From: Intoshia linei
Lineage: Eukaryota; Orthonectida; Rhopaluridae
DNA length: 60,756 nucleotides
Reading direction: 5' to 3'
Assembly: GCA_001642005.1 (NCBI GenBank)
Contig: LWCA01000076.1
Span: 1-60,756, forward strand
The number at the start of each line of letters is the position of its first letter. Position 1 is the first letter of the stretch. A program made the translations under genes and the position numbers. Shown piece by piece: positions 1 through 13,428 of the stretch. The notes below the pieces were generated by a model. The model saw only the letters and a list, made by a program, of their open reading frames with translations. It had not been told where the DNA came from and made no database searches.

Positions 1-289
1 TTTTGAAGATCTGTAAACCATAATTCCAAATTTATATTTCAAATTCATTATGCAAATATATATTTTGTTTTGGTTAGCAATTTTATGGCTTAATACACCA
101 AATTTTTTGTAAGCCACATGGCTCACGTTGAAAACTCCTGTCCTAACCTACATAAAATTTGTAGATTATTTTCTCATTTATATACTATACATGTTCTATT
201 ATAATAATATTTATATTTAATATTTTATAAATAAAAGTATTTGAGTATATATGAAATATAAAGTGTATCACAAATGTATTTATAATCCG

Positions 290-560
290 AATGAATCAAT
301 TTATGAGATTTCTCCCCATATTTCTTTATTGAAAATGTGTAGACGTTCAATGGACTCTTATTTGAAATGGTAGGATGAATATTAACTTTTTAATTGTAAT
401 CCAAAGTTTGAAAAATTATTTTTCACCGGGAATTTGTAGATTTCCGAGGTTGAAATTTTGTATTTATATCAAATGGAATAAGCTGTATTAGAATATTTGA
501 CCTTTTATATAATATTTGAGATTTTATATTTGGGTTTTTGACCCTGAAGGACTAAAATTC
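290..560 (-). mobile_element. Helitron internal fragment, antisense
   Basis: Read on the minus strand this stretch matches the inner part of the Helitron family described at 32207-33267. Shared words include a block mentioning a 'tttatatcaa' tract followed by an 'agctgtat' word (470-500), and the 'tgtagacgttcaatgg' block (335-352), which occurs in reverse complement near 33090. Neither end is present. The rest of 1-1189 shows no gene and no recognised repeat. Confidence 0.6.
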
Positions 561-1189
561 GGGAAATAAAACATAGATAACAACATTCCCTGGGACAAAT
601 TGTATTATAAATTTGGATCTTTTTAATTCTACAACTGTTTATGTTTTTTTAAATATACGGTAACACAGACATTACATTTTATGTAAGTAAAGGATATACA
701 TTTTAACATGCATTGTGATTAATTAGGTATTTTGAATTTGGAAAGATTGTAGATAGTTATTTAGATGAATTAGTAAATAAATATGGAACCAGTGCACTGG
801 TTCCACTGCATTACAGCACATTTCTGTAATATATTTAAGTAAAGGAAGTAAGACGTTAGAAAATAAAATAAATTCATCGAAATTGTTATATAACTTTTTA
901 AATTAAAATTTTATATAGCAACAATGTATTTATTAATTAAAATTAAAACTTCTATAATTCAAAAATGACAAGATAGATTAAAAAATTAACATTTTATATC
1001 AACATTTTAATTTTTCTTAGATTTTCCATGCCGCTCAGGTATAAATCGGTTCACATTAATAAATTATTAAGAAATTTTGAATTTTAATCAATATAATTAA
1101 GAATTGAGTCTGCGGGCAGTCTTTAAAATTTCTGAAAATTTTTAAGAGAAAACTTTATTATTATAAAGTAAAATATAACATTTACAATT

Positions 1190-1745
1190 TTAACTTATAT
1201 AAAAGGCTACGCGATTTTTGTTTGTGTGTGACTTTATTAAAATAACTACCATTCTTAGAATTTTTTAAAGACCACATTTCAATTACAGTTTTTTCTGGGA
1301 CGTATAATAAGATAAATTTCAATCCTCCAATTTTACATCTTACAGGTCAAACCCTGTTGTCTCTCTTTTTGAAGAGCAAACGAGTTGGAGAATTTAAAAA
1401 AATATAAGTTGTTTCTCTTTTTGAAAATCAAACGCGTTGGAGAATTAAAAAAAATATATACGCTTATACGGATTTTAAAATCATAAACATTACCATAAAT
1501 TTAAATTTAAAAAAATTAAATCTTTAGGGCCAAAACCCCAAATTATCCTTCTTTTTTTAATGAAAACAGCCCTAGAATTTAAAAAAAAATTACAGGTGTA
1601 TTCTGTTAACACACATAAAAAATTTCAATCCGATTAAGTGACGACTTCACGGTCAAAACAGCATTTTAGTATTCATATATTTTTTTTCCGAAATATTTTA
1701 TTAAAAAAAAAATGTGAAATAATTAACGGTCCGAAAATTAAAAAA
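1190..1745 (+). mobile_element. Helitron 5' half, degraded
   Basis: This copy follows the family order: a 5' block near 1190 with 'ggctacgcg' and 'tttgtttgtgtgtg', the 'cttagaattttttaaag' block, the 'tacaggtcaaaccc' block, 'aacgagttggagaa', 'gggccaaaacccc', 'tgttaacacacat' and finally 'gacttcacggtc'. The terminal TC is degraded. The 82-residue frame at 1638-1886 lies mostly in this repeat and is not a gene. Confidence 0.75.
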
Positions 1746-1750
1746 AAAAA

Positions 1751-2242
1751 TTATATTATATATAAGTCTTTATTATTGAAAATATTCATTATTGAAACAA
1801 TTTTTTGTCTTGCGTCTTCTATATCAGAAATATTAATTGCTTTCTTAAATTTGATGAATGCTCTCTCCGCTGGATCGTTAACATAAAGAGTATGTTTGAC
1901 ATTACTAACATCATTTGTAAAGCATTTTGTGTGGTTCATGAATTTTAGTTTGATAAAATTAATTATTTTTTGAAAATAGGATGAATTGTTGACATTGATT
2001 CCCAATAAATAATTATCGACTATATCATTGATCCTAGCTTGATGTGTATCCGATGACTTATTAAAAATGCCAAATATCCATAAAACACTGTGCAAACACA
2101 ATTGTATTAAAACAAATTCCCTTTTATGATTATTATTGATATCCAATATAAACGATTTAGCACAATACATTATATGAGACCCATCTAGGTTTTTTAAGGA
2201 TATTTCACCACCATTATTGGTAAAATTAAAGGTAAATTCTTT
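1751..2242 (-). CDS. Unrecognised reading frame beside a Helitron
   Basis: The frame runs about 160 codons on the minus strand, from a stop near 2243 to a stop at 1751, and has a Met at 2170. Its residue make-up is more protein-like than most frames here: mixed polar and hydrophobic residues, a run ending in NDPAERAFIKFKKA, and few homopolymers. I do not recognise a family. It starts right where the recognisable Helitron sequence stops (1745), so it could be an exon captured by the element, the decayed inside of a longer element, or chance. No splice sites could be assigned with confidence. Confidence 0.3.
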   Translation of the reverse strand, partial: KEFTFNFTNNGGEISLKNLDGSHIMYCAKSFILDINNNHKREFVLIQLCLHSVLWIFGIFNKSSDTHQARINDIVDNYLLGINVNNSSYFQKIINFIKLKFMNHTKCFTNDVSNVKHTLYVNDPAERAFIKFKKAINISDIEDARQKIVSIMNIFNNKDLYII

Positions 2243-2245
2243 TTA

Positions 2246-3910
2246 ATCATCTATCAAATGTGTACATTATATTTAATTAACTGTAAATTAATAATTAATA
2301 AATTGATTAACTTCTATATTTAATCCATAAGTCTGAATAGTTTTTCTAGACTCAAACCCAGTTACATAATTATACCTATAGTATTGTATACTAATTTATA
2401 GTTGTTATCAATATCTTACAGATTAAGACAAAACTCATAACATTAGATTTAGAGCCAAACTACCAAGCTCGAGGCCAACAAAAAATAAAAATAACTCTAT
2501 AAATTTTTCCGAAACGATGCGTAATATCATATGGACCTACCCACCTATCCAAGAATTTTGGCGTGAAATTTTGAATTTAATACACAAAAAAGTTATTATA
2601 TTCAAGAATATATTTTTTTATTATCCCTTTGCGGAATATTCGTTATTTTAAAATGAGATTTGTTGTAAAATTTAAAACAAGCTATGTGGAATTGCATTGT
2701 ATTTATTACACCAGATGATATTTTTACACTAATGTATGCTTTCTAGGTACTGTAATGTATTAAGGCTAAATCACAGAAAAAATTAGAAGCCAATATATTT
2801 TAGATTGTTTATTTAAATAATTAACTATCACACTTTAATCATTGATTAAACACTATATGCGATTCGCACAGGCTTTTGTGATTGCATAATTTATTGGTAT
2901 TATGCATCCTCAAACAGTTAAGAAAGTTTTTTGAATTGTTCAGTCAGTATCATTAATTAGTAATTAATTTCAATTTTTTTTTAAATTTTGTTAATTTAGT
3001 GAAACATGAAAATTTACGATGAATTGTTGAATTATTAAAACTGAAACGTTGGTGAAAAAAGGTTAAACATTGTATAGAAAATCAAAAATTTTTTGGTTCA
3101 AAATATCAGAGTATTTTTTCTAATAGATAAAAAAAAAAACTTGCCCTAAATACATAAATATACAGGTTTTTGTTGTTAGTTATTGGATAATTTATATTTC
3201 ACGTGAAAACGCCAAGCTGAAATTGTTATCCCTTAAAAGTGCCAAAATTGAGGATTAAAAAATTAAATTCTTGAATATCAACTACATGTCAATTAAAGAT
3301 CCATGGAGGTAATTAGAGACTACATGACACTTGGCACTTTTTGCAAAGTTTTTCTTAAGGGACTATTTTTCAATTTTAGGTGGTTAAGCTCTGAACTTGA
3401 AGAAATACTTTTTAAAAATATTTCATAAACTCGTTCCATATTTATTTTCCAACAATTCTGTCTTCATTGTCTTTTAAATATAATATATGGATTATTGGTT
3501 GTTTTTGACAGGCTATATAAGGTTAACAAAACTCGCACATTGAATAGATTGTTAATGTAACCACGTCTACAGATACACATCCTAAACAAATATAACTACA
3601 AAGTAACAATCTCTGACAAAAAAACAAAAGTGTCTGTCTTAATCTGCGATTGAGCTTGTAACTTGAAAAATACTTGGTTGCAAATTGCAACCAATAAACA
3701 TTTAAAGGATAAATAAAGTTTACATTTATATATTTTTATAATTTTTCCTAATTTTACAATTGCAAAATTTGTGAAATAGTTTTAATCAAAATAATTACAT
3801 TTCAAATTTTAATTTACTTGGACTGTAATAATTGATACAAAAGTCACCTGCGACATTGGAAATTTGAGAATTACATTGATACAATCCTGTCCATGTCAAA
3901 TAAACTGGAC
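2246..3910. other. No gene seen
   Basis: AT-rich sequence without a credible exon, RNA gene or recognised repeat. It presumably includes the promoter of the TADA3 gene at 3911, but no specific element could be named. Confidence 0.5.
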
Positions 3911-6900
3911 ATGACTTCTTGTCCTCTTACTTTTCCAAAAATTAAAGAAATTGATGTAAAATCGTTATTTCCGACTTATTCTGAAGGTATTTTAATGAAA
4001 TGTAATTAAATATGCATATTAAACAATGTTTTAGCTATATCCATCATCAAACCTGCTGAATGTGATAGTAACGGAGTTGTTTCTCGATCCAAAGCAAAAA
4101 TTCGAAAACTTGAAGCATCCAAAGAAGATTCTGATTTGAAAACAGTTATGGATGACAAACTAAATGATTTGCAATATGATCTCGAACAAATTTTATGTGA
4201 AAATTATAAAAAAGCCAATTCAATTAAAAGAGAGATTTATATTTTTGATAATTACAACCGTGAGCTAAAAAAATATAAAGAATTAAATTCAAATAAACCA
4301 ATTTCGGTAGAATTCATTTGACATCATTTTAATTTTATTTAGTCGAGATGCATCCAAAATAAATCTTTTTCTACTGGAAAGAGAGATACAAAGAGTTCAA
4401 AACGTAAACGTCGATTTTCTCAGAAAAAACGAAAACGAACTTTGCAAAATAAAGAAATCCTATCCGAAATAGAAGACATTGATGAAACGTATCTAGAAAA
4501 TTTCTACAAAATACCAGATAATTTTTGGAATTTTGTAGAAAATGAATGCAACTCTAGTATTAATGATGATGATTTAAAGTTTTTCGAAAAAAAATACAAG
4601 GATTACAAGTATCGGTTGTCTAATAATACTACGTCGCCTCAAAAGTTTATCGATGAATTTGTGTTGAATGGTGAACCCTTTATTAATGGTGTCACCAATT
4701 CTAGTGATCAGTAATTTTATTTTTTTCAAATTTTGGACTTTGTTATATGGTAAATTTAGAATTCAGTCTGGTTCACCCACTACGAGTGATTGTTCTAGAA
4801 GGAGTAGTAGAAGAAAATCTCTGAGAAGTAATCAATCAAAAGATAGTGAAAACGACGACATTAAAAATAATGGAGATGTGACTATTGGAGACGGAGAGTA
4901 TATATTTTTTTGACATATCTAGAATTTTGTTTAGAAATGCTGATGATGATTCTTGCATATTCAACAAAAATGGACTTTTGTATCTATTGAGTAACAGTGT
5001 TCAAAGAAAATGTCATTTTTATATTAATTTGATTCTCTATATTTTCCACCAAAAAAACTAAAATCTTTTTCAAACAGTTTTATAAAATTTTTATCAAATA
5101 AACTCATTTACTAATTAATTTTAATTAAAATGAAATGTCGAAATTTTTAAAATTACCCTCAGCGTGTTAATATGAATTAGTCAATTAGTGAAAAAATCAT
5201 TTTTTATTTTAATTGAATCCATTTTTACCTTTTTAACATCATTAATTTATAATACTTAAATAACTATTTTTAGCTTTGGATAGTTTAAGAGAAATTTCAT
5301 TTTGTAAATTTCGTGAAAGCGAAACGAACGCAGGTGACGCATTTATAAAATCAATTACTGGCAAAAAGGCAGAACTTAGAATGTTGATGCAAGAAAATGT
5401 AGATTTGGTAAGTGAATATCAAGAGAAAGTGCGAACTGAAATTGCATATAACCAAGCTGCTCAAAATGTTGCTAAAATGTTTCCACAGGTAATTGTTTCT
5501 GCAATTTTTATTATTTCAAACACAAATTATAAAATTTAAATAAATATACTAAAAAATGTCATGTATTATATTAACCTATTTTTTCATAGTGCACATTTAT
5601 TTGAATTTACATGAAAATTTTATAAACTGTGAGAATAAGTTAATATTTTAGTATATATATATTATAATATTCTGTAAATTAGTGTTTTTCAATCCATTTG
5701 AGTCAACGCCAATATTTACCATTTTATTGAAATTAATTTTTGTGATAGCTCAGTAATAAATAAGTAAAAATTTTTAATGTACTTCATGGTTTTGCAATGT
5801 GGGCTCTATATGTAGTTACTTAGTTTCCTTATCATCTCCATAATCATATTTTTTGAAAATGATTGTTATTAAGGTGATCACTGATCAGGATACGAATTTT
5901 TTTTCCATAAAAATGAAAAGTAGCGTATGTGGTTTGTATAAAAAGTCGTTATTCAAAATGAATTAAATCATCAATTTGAAAAATTTTGGTTGTATATTGT
6001 AATAGTAATTTATTACCTTAAAAACTATTTGATGTGATCATTTTTAAAATGCTATGACTTGATTTTTTAGTTTTTAAAAAAAGTGAGTAATTTGTGGTTT
6101 TCGTCCATAAAGATCTGTTTTTTAGTTTTTAAAATTTCTGATAATGCTCATGATTTTAAAAACTCCCCAATTTTGCGTTTTTTAAATTTTAAGACTTAAT
6201 TTTTTAAAAAAAAATCAATAATTTCTAGTTTTATCATGAAGGTCCAATTTTTAAAATTGAAATTTATCTTAATTTTTGCACCGGAAAAAACTGACTTATA
6301 CAGAGTGTACCATTTAAAACTGCACTTGAAAATAAAAGTTTATCAAAAAAACATTATCACTAGAAACAATTAAATTTCTCACAAATGTCAATAATAAAAT
6401 TATTTGGATATTTATTCAAGTATTTAAGAAAAATAGAAGAATTATTTAATTTACAATAAATGTTCAAAATGACCACCATCAGATTGGATACATAAATAAA
6501 TGTGTTTAAGGAAATTGTTGTAAACATTAGATTTTGAGTGCTAATTGAGTTAATACTGTTGATGATATTGGTTTTTAGGTATTCTATATTTAAAGGGGAA
6601 TTTTTATAAATTTTAGATTTTTAATTCAAAAAATTAATATGAACTTGTTTTTATATAGTTGATTTGTTATTTATTTCGTCAGTGCACTCATAATATGAAA
6701 TGTTTTAACAAGTGCACTGTTCTAAATGGTACACCCTGTATTTATGTTTTTTTGAATTATTAATTAAATTTGACTGCCACTTTTCCCAATAACTGCATTA
6801 CAAAGTACCCAATCATACATACATTTTGCAACTTTTATTTTATATAAGAACAAGTTAAGATTATTGAGATTTTCATAATTAATTTGTTAGCCTGATCAGA

Positions 6901-8732
6901 AATTTTATTTGAAATTGCTCTGAAAATTTTATGACCTAGACATTTACCCCTCGATAAAATTTTTGTAAAATTAATCGTTTAAAAATAATTATAATAGTAG
7001 ATATATCTGTATTATAATACATGTATATTATTTTTTAATATTATAATTTTTGTGTGAAATTTAAACTGTCACTTCTAGGTCAGCAGTTCCCAACTGAGTA
7101 CTGGGATCCCTCAGGGGTACCAGCTCGTCTGATACTATGCCTCATAAATTATAGATATTTTTTAAATTCCAAAAATAATAGAAAATAAAAATTAATTTGT
7201 AATAATATACTTAGTTCTTATGTATTTAGGTATATTTGATATTTTAAGGTTGCATAATAAATATATCTACGTCCCTATTTCGTCAGTTCAATCATTAACG
7301 ATTTTTCAGATCTCCATTTTTAGTCTAGTAGAGTTTTAACAATTTATATTTTTTTTAGTTGATATAGGTCATAGTTACACTAAATGTAAATTATTATAGA
7401 TACCTATTATATATAGACTATTAAGATATATAGATAACTATTATAGATATTAGAGATAGATTATAGTAAAATTTTTAACCGTTTTACTTAAAGCACTGTA
7501 TAGCCGGTTCACTATTAAATCATCAGTAATTTTCATACATTTTCGATTTTAAATTCATTTTATATGTATTTTTAATATTTTTTGATCTCACGATCTGTAT
7601 TGTTATCGACAAGATTAAGATTATTTTTCAATTAAAAATAATCCTTTTGAGATTTATTGTTTATTTAAGTATTATCTTTGGAAATGTTATCGTTTTTTAT
7701 AATTCGAGCTGAATATACATTTGAATATAGCTTTATTATGTTTAATTAAGAATAAATACATTTTTTCTCTGAAATCGACAACAGGTAGGTGAAATTGTCC
7801 AGTTTTGAATGAATAATATAATATTTGAAACAAAATAAATTTTAGTAAATCATAAACATTAAAACATTTATTCAAAATTAAGAGATGTACCCTGAATATT
7901 TTCTAATAATGTTCTATTTTCTACATTATCAAATAAATTTAATACTAATTATATCTAATATTAATTACAATTTATTAAAACTGATGAGAAAATACTGATA
8001 TTATGAATTATTGATGAAACGATTGCTGATAATGTTAATAAGCACGGTATAGCCCACCAAAAATTAGTAGACAATCATTTAAACCCCTAGTGGTTCACCC
8101 CGTCTGGAATCATGTGTTAAATGAACCTATACTAATTTAATAAAAATTATATTAAAATTTCTGCGGACACCAATGGGAATTTATTTTTTTGTAAATTCTC
8201 GCAGCAATATCAAAAAAATTCAATATATCAGTTAGATTTTTTTGCATGGAATAGCAGTTAAAACTTGATTTTTTTTTAAATAAATTGATTTTATTCTGTA
8301 CCGAGAAACGAGACAGAAAGTGTCCGAGAGCCCTTTGGTCCGACAAATTTTTGTAAACTCGTGTCCAATTTTTAAAATTTAGCATTAAAAAATTATATTT
8401 TTCAATATCATAACTTATGATTTTATAACCGCCAATATTACGAGAATATATTGGATTATTTAATTTAATTTGATTTAATAAAACCTGTGCTAACCTAAAA
8501 ACTTTAAAAAACTACATTATTTATTAGACATAATTTCATAATATATTAAGTAGATAACTTTCACATTTAATTTAAAATGATTATTTAGGTGCTGGAATAC
8601 GCCAAAACAGTGGAAAATTTGAAAAACAATCAAAAACTGACAAAAGAAAATTTTAATGAAATTGCAAAATATTTGAAAGAATTTGAAAAAATGTCAGATA
8701 AATGCGAAAAATTAGACCAAGTAAATTATTAG
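3911..8732 (+). CDS. TADA3: Transcriptional adapter 3 (ADA3/TADA3), 7 exons
   Basis: Subunit of the SAGA/ATAC histone acetyltransferase module, which links GCN5 and ADA2 in the nucleus. Exons: 3911-3986, 4035-4306, 4343-4710, 4760-4897, 4935-4990, 5274-5488 and 8589-8732. All have GT...AG borders and reading phase matches at every junction, giving 422 residues against about 432 in human. The N terminus carries CPLTFPKIKEID like the CPL.F start of the family, then a coiled stretch (about 55-85), a basic KRKRR/KKRKR patch, and DNFWNFVENEC, matching the NRFW.SVEP.C block. The C-terminal helix pair (KAELRMLMQENVDL onward) matches the family's RQAELKAL region. The first introns are only 36-49 nt, while the last is 3.1 kb and filled with repeats. 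Divergent, but all family blocks are in order. Confidence 0.85.
6301..6738. mobile_element. MITE with terminal inverted repeats, TA target
   Basis: Lies in the last TADA3 intron. The left end 6301-6327 (CAGAGTGTACCATTT then AAACTGCACTT) is the imperfect inverse of the right end 6710-6738. Both ends are flanked by TA, the target of Tc1/mariner elements. There is no transposase. An inner block near 6465 ('tcaaaatgaccaccat') recalls mariner-type non-coding sequence. Confidence 0.7.
7078..8110. repeat. Possible degraded hAT-like element in TADA3 intron
   Basis: The left side near 7083 ('cagcagttcccaactgag') looks like the CAG..GTTCCCAAC end typical of hAT elements. Near 8085 'ccctagtggttcacccc' could be the other end. 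The inverted match is weak and no target duplication was found, so this is a suggestion only. Confidence 0.25.
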
Positions 8733-9398
8733 CATTCGCCTGTACCGTTTATTAAATTCGTAGATTTGTAAATTTGTAATTTAACCCTTGTAATTTAAAT
8801 TTTAAATTAAACTTTTCCAGTTACATTTGTATTACTTTTGAAAAAACTACTCAATATTTACGGTTCATTAATTTTATGTTACAATTAACATTTATTTAAA
8901 TCGAACAAACTGTATTTGATATTTTGGCATTATATGTTAAAAATTATTGGAGCAATTATGTGATTAATCAGTCGTAATTGGAAATTTGTGCCAATGTTAA
9001 GACACGTTTAGTTTAAATCATAGGCTCTCGTGGAAATGATTATGAAATGATAATTTGATAAAAAATTTATTGAATTTATAAAATTGGCTTATATTCATTT
9101 CAATTTATCGGATTTGTCTCCGGATGAAAGGAAATTGGTACTGACACTTGGAACCAACTACTAATCCGCGACCTAATTTTGTAATATATTCTACTAATCC
9201 CTGTGTATGTAGGTTCATTGTATTTGCAGTGTTCTATATATCAAGCACCTGTGAAGATTAAAAATAATCCAAATTTCAATGGTAATGTGTTGATTTAGAA
9301 CGCGTAAAACTGAATAAAATGTATTTGGGCTAATTATTCAGTCACATGCAGTGGTATCACATTATTTCTAAAATTTTATATATTACGTAGAATCTCAG
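8733..9398. other. Intergenic, no gene seen
   Basis: Spacer between TADA3 and the convertase gene, both on the plus strand. It should hold the TADA3 polyadenylation signal and the convertase promoter. Nothing specific was recognised. Confidence 0.5.
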
Positions 9399-12300
9399 AT
9401 GAAAAAAAATTTCCTTCCATCAAATTCAAAAGGTCAGTTGTACCCAATTTTATTACTATTCATCAATTATATTCAATTTGCACAATGTCAAGATATTAGT
9501 CAATTCCAAAAGAAAAACCGACATGTATATAGTATACAAATTGAAGACCATTCTAAAATTCACACACTCAGCTGTAAATATAAGTTTAAAATTTTAAGGA
9601 AATTGAGTTATCATGATTTTTATTTAATTCAACCGAACCAGCCACCTAAAAGCTCAGTATTAATGAATAAAAGAAGTGTGTTTACCAAAGAAGGTAATTT
9701 TGATAAATTTTTTATAATTTCAGTTTTAATTTAGACAAATGGGAGAACGAACATGCATTGAAAAATGATGCTAGCGTTTTAAAGCTGAATTTAGAAATTT
9801 ATAGAAAACGCGTAAAACGTAATTTTCCAATACAGAGCCAGGAATATGTTACAAACGATCCACTTTTCAAGAGTATGTGGTTTCTGGATAAACTCAAAAT
9901 TAAACAAGTTTGGAAAAAGAATATCACCGGATCAGGCATTTTGTTGGCCGTTATTGATGATGGAATTGAAGCAACGCATCCAGATTTAAAGAAAAATTAT
10001 ATTAATGAATTTAGCTATGATTTTGTCGATGGAGATCAAGATGCCACGCCAAATTACTTTTCAGATACATCTAATGATCACGGTACACGTTGTGCTGGAA
10101 TTATAGCTGCCACAGCAAATAATTCAAAGTGTACTGTTGGCATTGCATTTAATTCGAAAATTGCTGGCATCAAACTTTTGGGAAACGACGCCATTACTGA
10201 TCTGATGGAAGCTGAATCTTTTAAACATGCATCCGATAAAATCGACATATATAGCATAAGCTGGGGTCCAGAGGTAACTATCTTTTTGATTCTTGGTAAT
10301 TTTATTTTAGGATGATGGGAAAATAATTGACGGACCGAAAGAACAGGCGTCATTAGCTTTGAAAGACGGAGTTACGTATGGCAGAAAAGGTCTAGGTTCT
10401 ATTTATGTTTGGGCAGCCGGAAATGGGGGTCGTGTTGGAGATGTATGCTCCTGTGATGGCTATGTTGTTTCTCTCTTTACTATCGCCGTCAATGCGGCAA
10501 CTTACAATGACAAGGTTCCCTGGTTTAGTGAACGTTGTGCAGCCATTTTTGCGGCAACGCCATCGAGTGGACGAAGTGATGAAAAGAGCATTGCATCTAC
10601 AGATTGGAAAAAAATGTGCACAAAAAATCATTCTGGTACATCCGCTTCTGCACCCATGGCTTCTGCTATTATAGCTCTTACTCTAAGTGTCAACCCTGAA
10701 TTAACATGGCGGTGTGTTCAGCATTTGATTGTTGCAACATCTAAACGTGGCTCTCTTGAATCTGACCAATGGAAAATTAATGGAATTGGTCGTTATATAT
10801 CACCTCATTTTGGCTATGGAATGATGGATGCGAATCATATGGTCGAGTTGGCTCAAATTTGGTCTCGTGTTCCCGAACAGCATTTATGTGTCATTAAATG
10901 GAATAACAACATGAACAGGTAACAATTTAATCATTCATTTTTAGTATAGTGTGTATCAGGTGTCGTTAAAGTGGTCCATACTACCCGGGTCTGGAAAATT
11001 TTGAGATTATTGATTATTTTGAGGATTTATGGGGAAATTAAATTACAAAAAAGTGTTTTTTGATTGAAAAATTTTAAAAGAAATGTAAGCATTTTATTGC
11101 ATTTGAAACGTATACTAAGAAAGTTTGACGACCCCTGGTATAGAGATTATAAATTTGTAACTTGCCTTCGCGTATAAACATTTATCATTTTCAATTATCG
11201 ATGGTTGAATGAAGTAAGGAGTAAATTAATTATTACATACATGTATTTTTTTAACTTTTTGTAGCGGTAGGCAGTCTCGTAGAGAACCATCAATGGCCAA
11301 AGTCAGATTAAAATTATAGACCCATATACACTTTATATTGTAAACAGATTAAAAAAAATTATTTCCTCTAGTCTAGTCGTTCCCGATTGGTATCCAAAAC
11401 TATATTCCTGAGGTTTTATTTTATCAATTTTTGGTTATTTTTATAGGAGAATTTTTAATATTTATTACAGATTTGCCAGATGTTGGCAATTTATCGCAAA
11501 GCCGAGACGACCGATACATTATTATTTAAAAAATCTCACTTTTATCCCACCATTAATAAAAAATACAATTTTAAACCCTTAAGGTGAAAAATTCCCTTTT
11601 TCCAATATTTTTTTGAAAAACACGATTTTATCAAATCTTATGAGAAAAACCTAATATTCCAACCCCAAAATAAAAATATAATTTTAGCAACACTTAATGG
11701 AAATATCCTCTTTTTCTAATATTTTTTTGAAAAATCCCATTTTACCAAATCTTATGAACAATCTAATCTAAAACCCAAAATAAAATATCGAATTTTACTA
11801 AATCTTATAAGAAACAGCTTTAAAAAAAACATTTTATATTTCCTTTCGGGTCCAAAAAATAAATATTTTGAAATTGGGGTCCGAACAGTATTGGGAATTG
11901 GATCATTAATTTTAATAATATCAGCTGATACTGATACTATCAGCGATTAACAAATATGATTTTAGTTATTATGTTTATCTAAATATACCCATCATATTTC
12001 ATTATTTGTAAAAAACTATTACCTGAAACAAATATTGTTTTAATTCTGCAATCCCATCGTATAATAAACTTGATATTTGTGCAAATTTCTAAGATTAAAA
12101 GCTTCATATTCTCTATCCCATTAATTATAAATAAAAAATGGTTTTTATGAACGTGTACCAATATTAAAATATTATTTTCAATTGAAATAATACTAATGTA
12201 GTTTGATTAATAATAATTCTAATGTACTAATGTAATGTATTCTAATGTAGGTCCTAGCAATGTTTCAATTTTTTTAAAAAGGGAACATTTGCAGGGACTA

Positions 12301-12862
12301 TATTACCATGCAAAAATTATATTATATTCAATAGCCAAATACGTTACCGTCAAAGAGGTATATTTGATTTGTATACAACTGGTTGCAAATCGAAAAAAAT
12401 GTTTTGGTTTGAAAATGGCAAAGAAGTAGTATATTTGGAACATGTTGTAGCAGAAATTACATTAAATTCCACAATCCGAGGAAAAATTCATATTGATTTA
12501 ATTTCACCCATGAAAACAAACACTACACTATTATTCTTACGACCAAAAGATGCCTCAAAAAAAGGTTTTCATAAATGGCCTTTTCTCTCAGTTCATTTAT
12601 GGGGAGAAAATCCCGTCGGTATGTGGAAATTAATAATTTACTCTGAATCCAAATTTAGTAAGTTTATATATTATGAATTATTTCATTAATAAATGTAGCA
12701 TATTTATCAAATTTCACATTGAAACTGTACGGAACATACAAAAACCCATTCAACCTCAAAAAAAAAAGCGTCAACAAATTATTTAACAACAATTCAGGAT
12801 ATTTTTTAACCTTTGGATTTTTATTTTATTTATTTATATATTTAACCATATTTATCAAATAA
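9399..12862 (+). CDS. Furin-like proprotein convertase, 5 exons
   Basis: Serine endoprotease (subtilisin/kexin type) that would cut secretory precursors after dibasic sites in the Golgi or at the cell surface. Exons 9399-9693, 9735-10273, 10311-10918, 12335-12657 and 12699-12862 join in phase to 642 residues. Visible parts: signal peptide (about 14-30), prodomain ending in RKRVKR|N (cut after residue 127), and a catalytic domain with AVIDDG (Asp173), DHGTRCAG (His214), AAGNGG (oxyanion Asn316) and SGTSASAP (Ser389). It then has SWGPEDDGK and a P domain with VVYLEHVV, WGENPVGMW and LKLYGTY. A hydrophobic segment near the C terminus suggests a membrane anchor. There is no Cys-rich domain. The exon 4 acceptor at 12335 was chosen because it alone keeps frame and the family's spacing. 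Which paralogue it matches (furin, PC1/2, PC5) is unsure. Confidence 0.88.
11375..11930 (+). repeat. Dispersed hAT-like non-autonomous repeat, copy 1
   Basis: Sits in intron 3 of the convertase gene. It shares blocks with 34470-34815 (+) and 52445-52690 (-): 'agatgttgg', 'cattattattt' and 'tcccaccattaat'. The left end reads 'gtcgttcccgattgg', matching the inverse of the 52690 copy ('cagtggttacggattgg'). Inside, an imperfect repeat of about 120 nt occurs twice (11590-11710 and 11710-11830). Confidence 0.6.
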
Positions 12863-13428
12863 ATTTGTACATTGGTGTGATTTATTTATATTATAAATTG
12901 GATACACGTCCCAAAGATAAATTTTTACTAATTTTGATACATACAATATATTGACAAACGGAATTAATACTATATTGACACAGTATTTATATCTAATACT
13001 ATTTAACACTTGGGATTTTGATCTATTTTAAATTGGAATTAAGGGATGGATTAAGAATATCTATTAATAAGATTTAATTTAGAATGTTTAATTATAATTA
13101 CATGCAACCTTAAAATGTAAATAATCAAATTTAAAGTACATTTTGTAGTAAATTTTTACCATATTGCAACAGGTTTGCATCAATGATTGTAAATGAAATA
13201 ATTATCTTACATAAAAATAATTATAATTATAATTTGTTGAAAAAAAATTCTTAAACAATTTCAATTACTATTTTAACCGCATGCGTAATTATTACACCAA
13301 TGCATGTCTGCAATTTTTAAAACATAAAATTTAGTTGACAGTATATGGTAGTAAGTAATCTTCAATGTATCCAATGATTTTTTATAATTTCTTTTGATAT
13401 CTTCATATCTATCGTTAAAAGTCAAAAT
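12863..13428. other. Intergenic, no gene seen
   Basis: AT-rich spacer between the convertase stop codon and the tRNA terminator. No repeat or RNA was recognised. Confidence 0.5.

Noticed and set aside
1638-1886. 82-codon plus-strand frame
   Set aside because: Made mostly of Helitron repeat sequence that recurs elsewhere with stops.
10078-10674. Frames of 79-91 codons on both strands within the convertase gene
   Set aside because: They overlap catalytic-domain codons that match the protease family; the alternative frames match nothing.
12251-12334. Acceptor at 12250 (after 'aatgtag') or 12294 (after 'tttgcag') for convertase exon 4
   Set aside because: Both give stops or a wrong phase after exon 3. 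The acceptor at 12335 keeps frame and restores the expected P-domain spacing.
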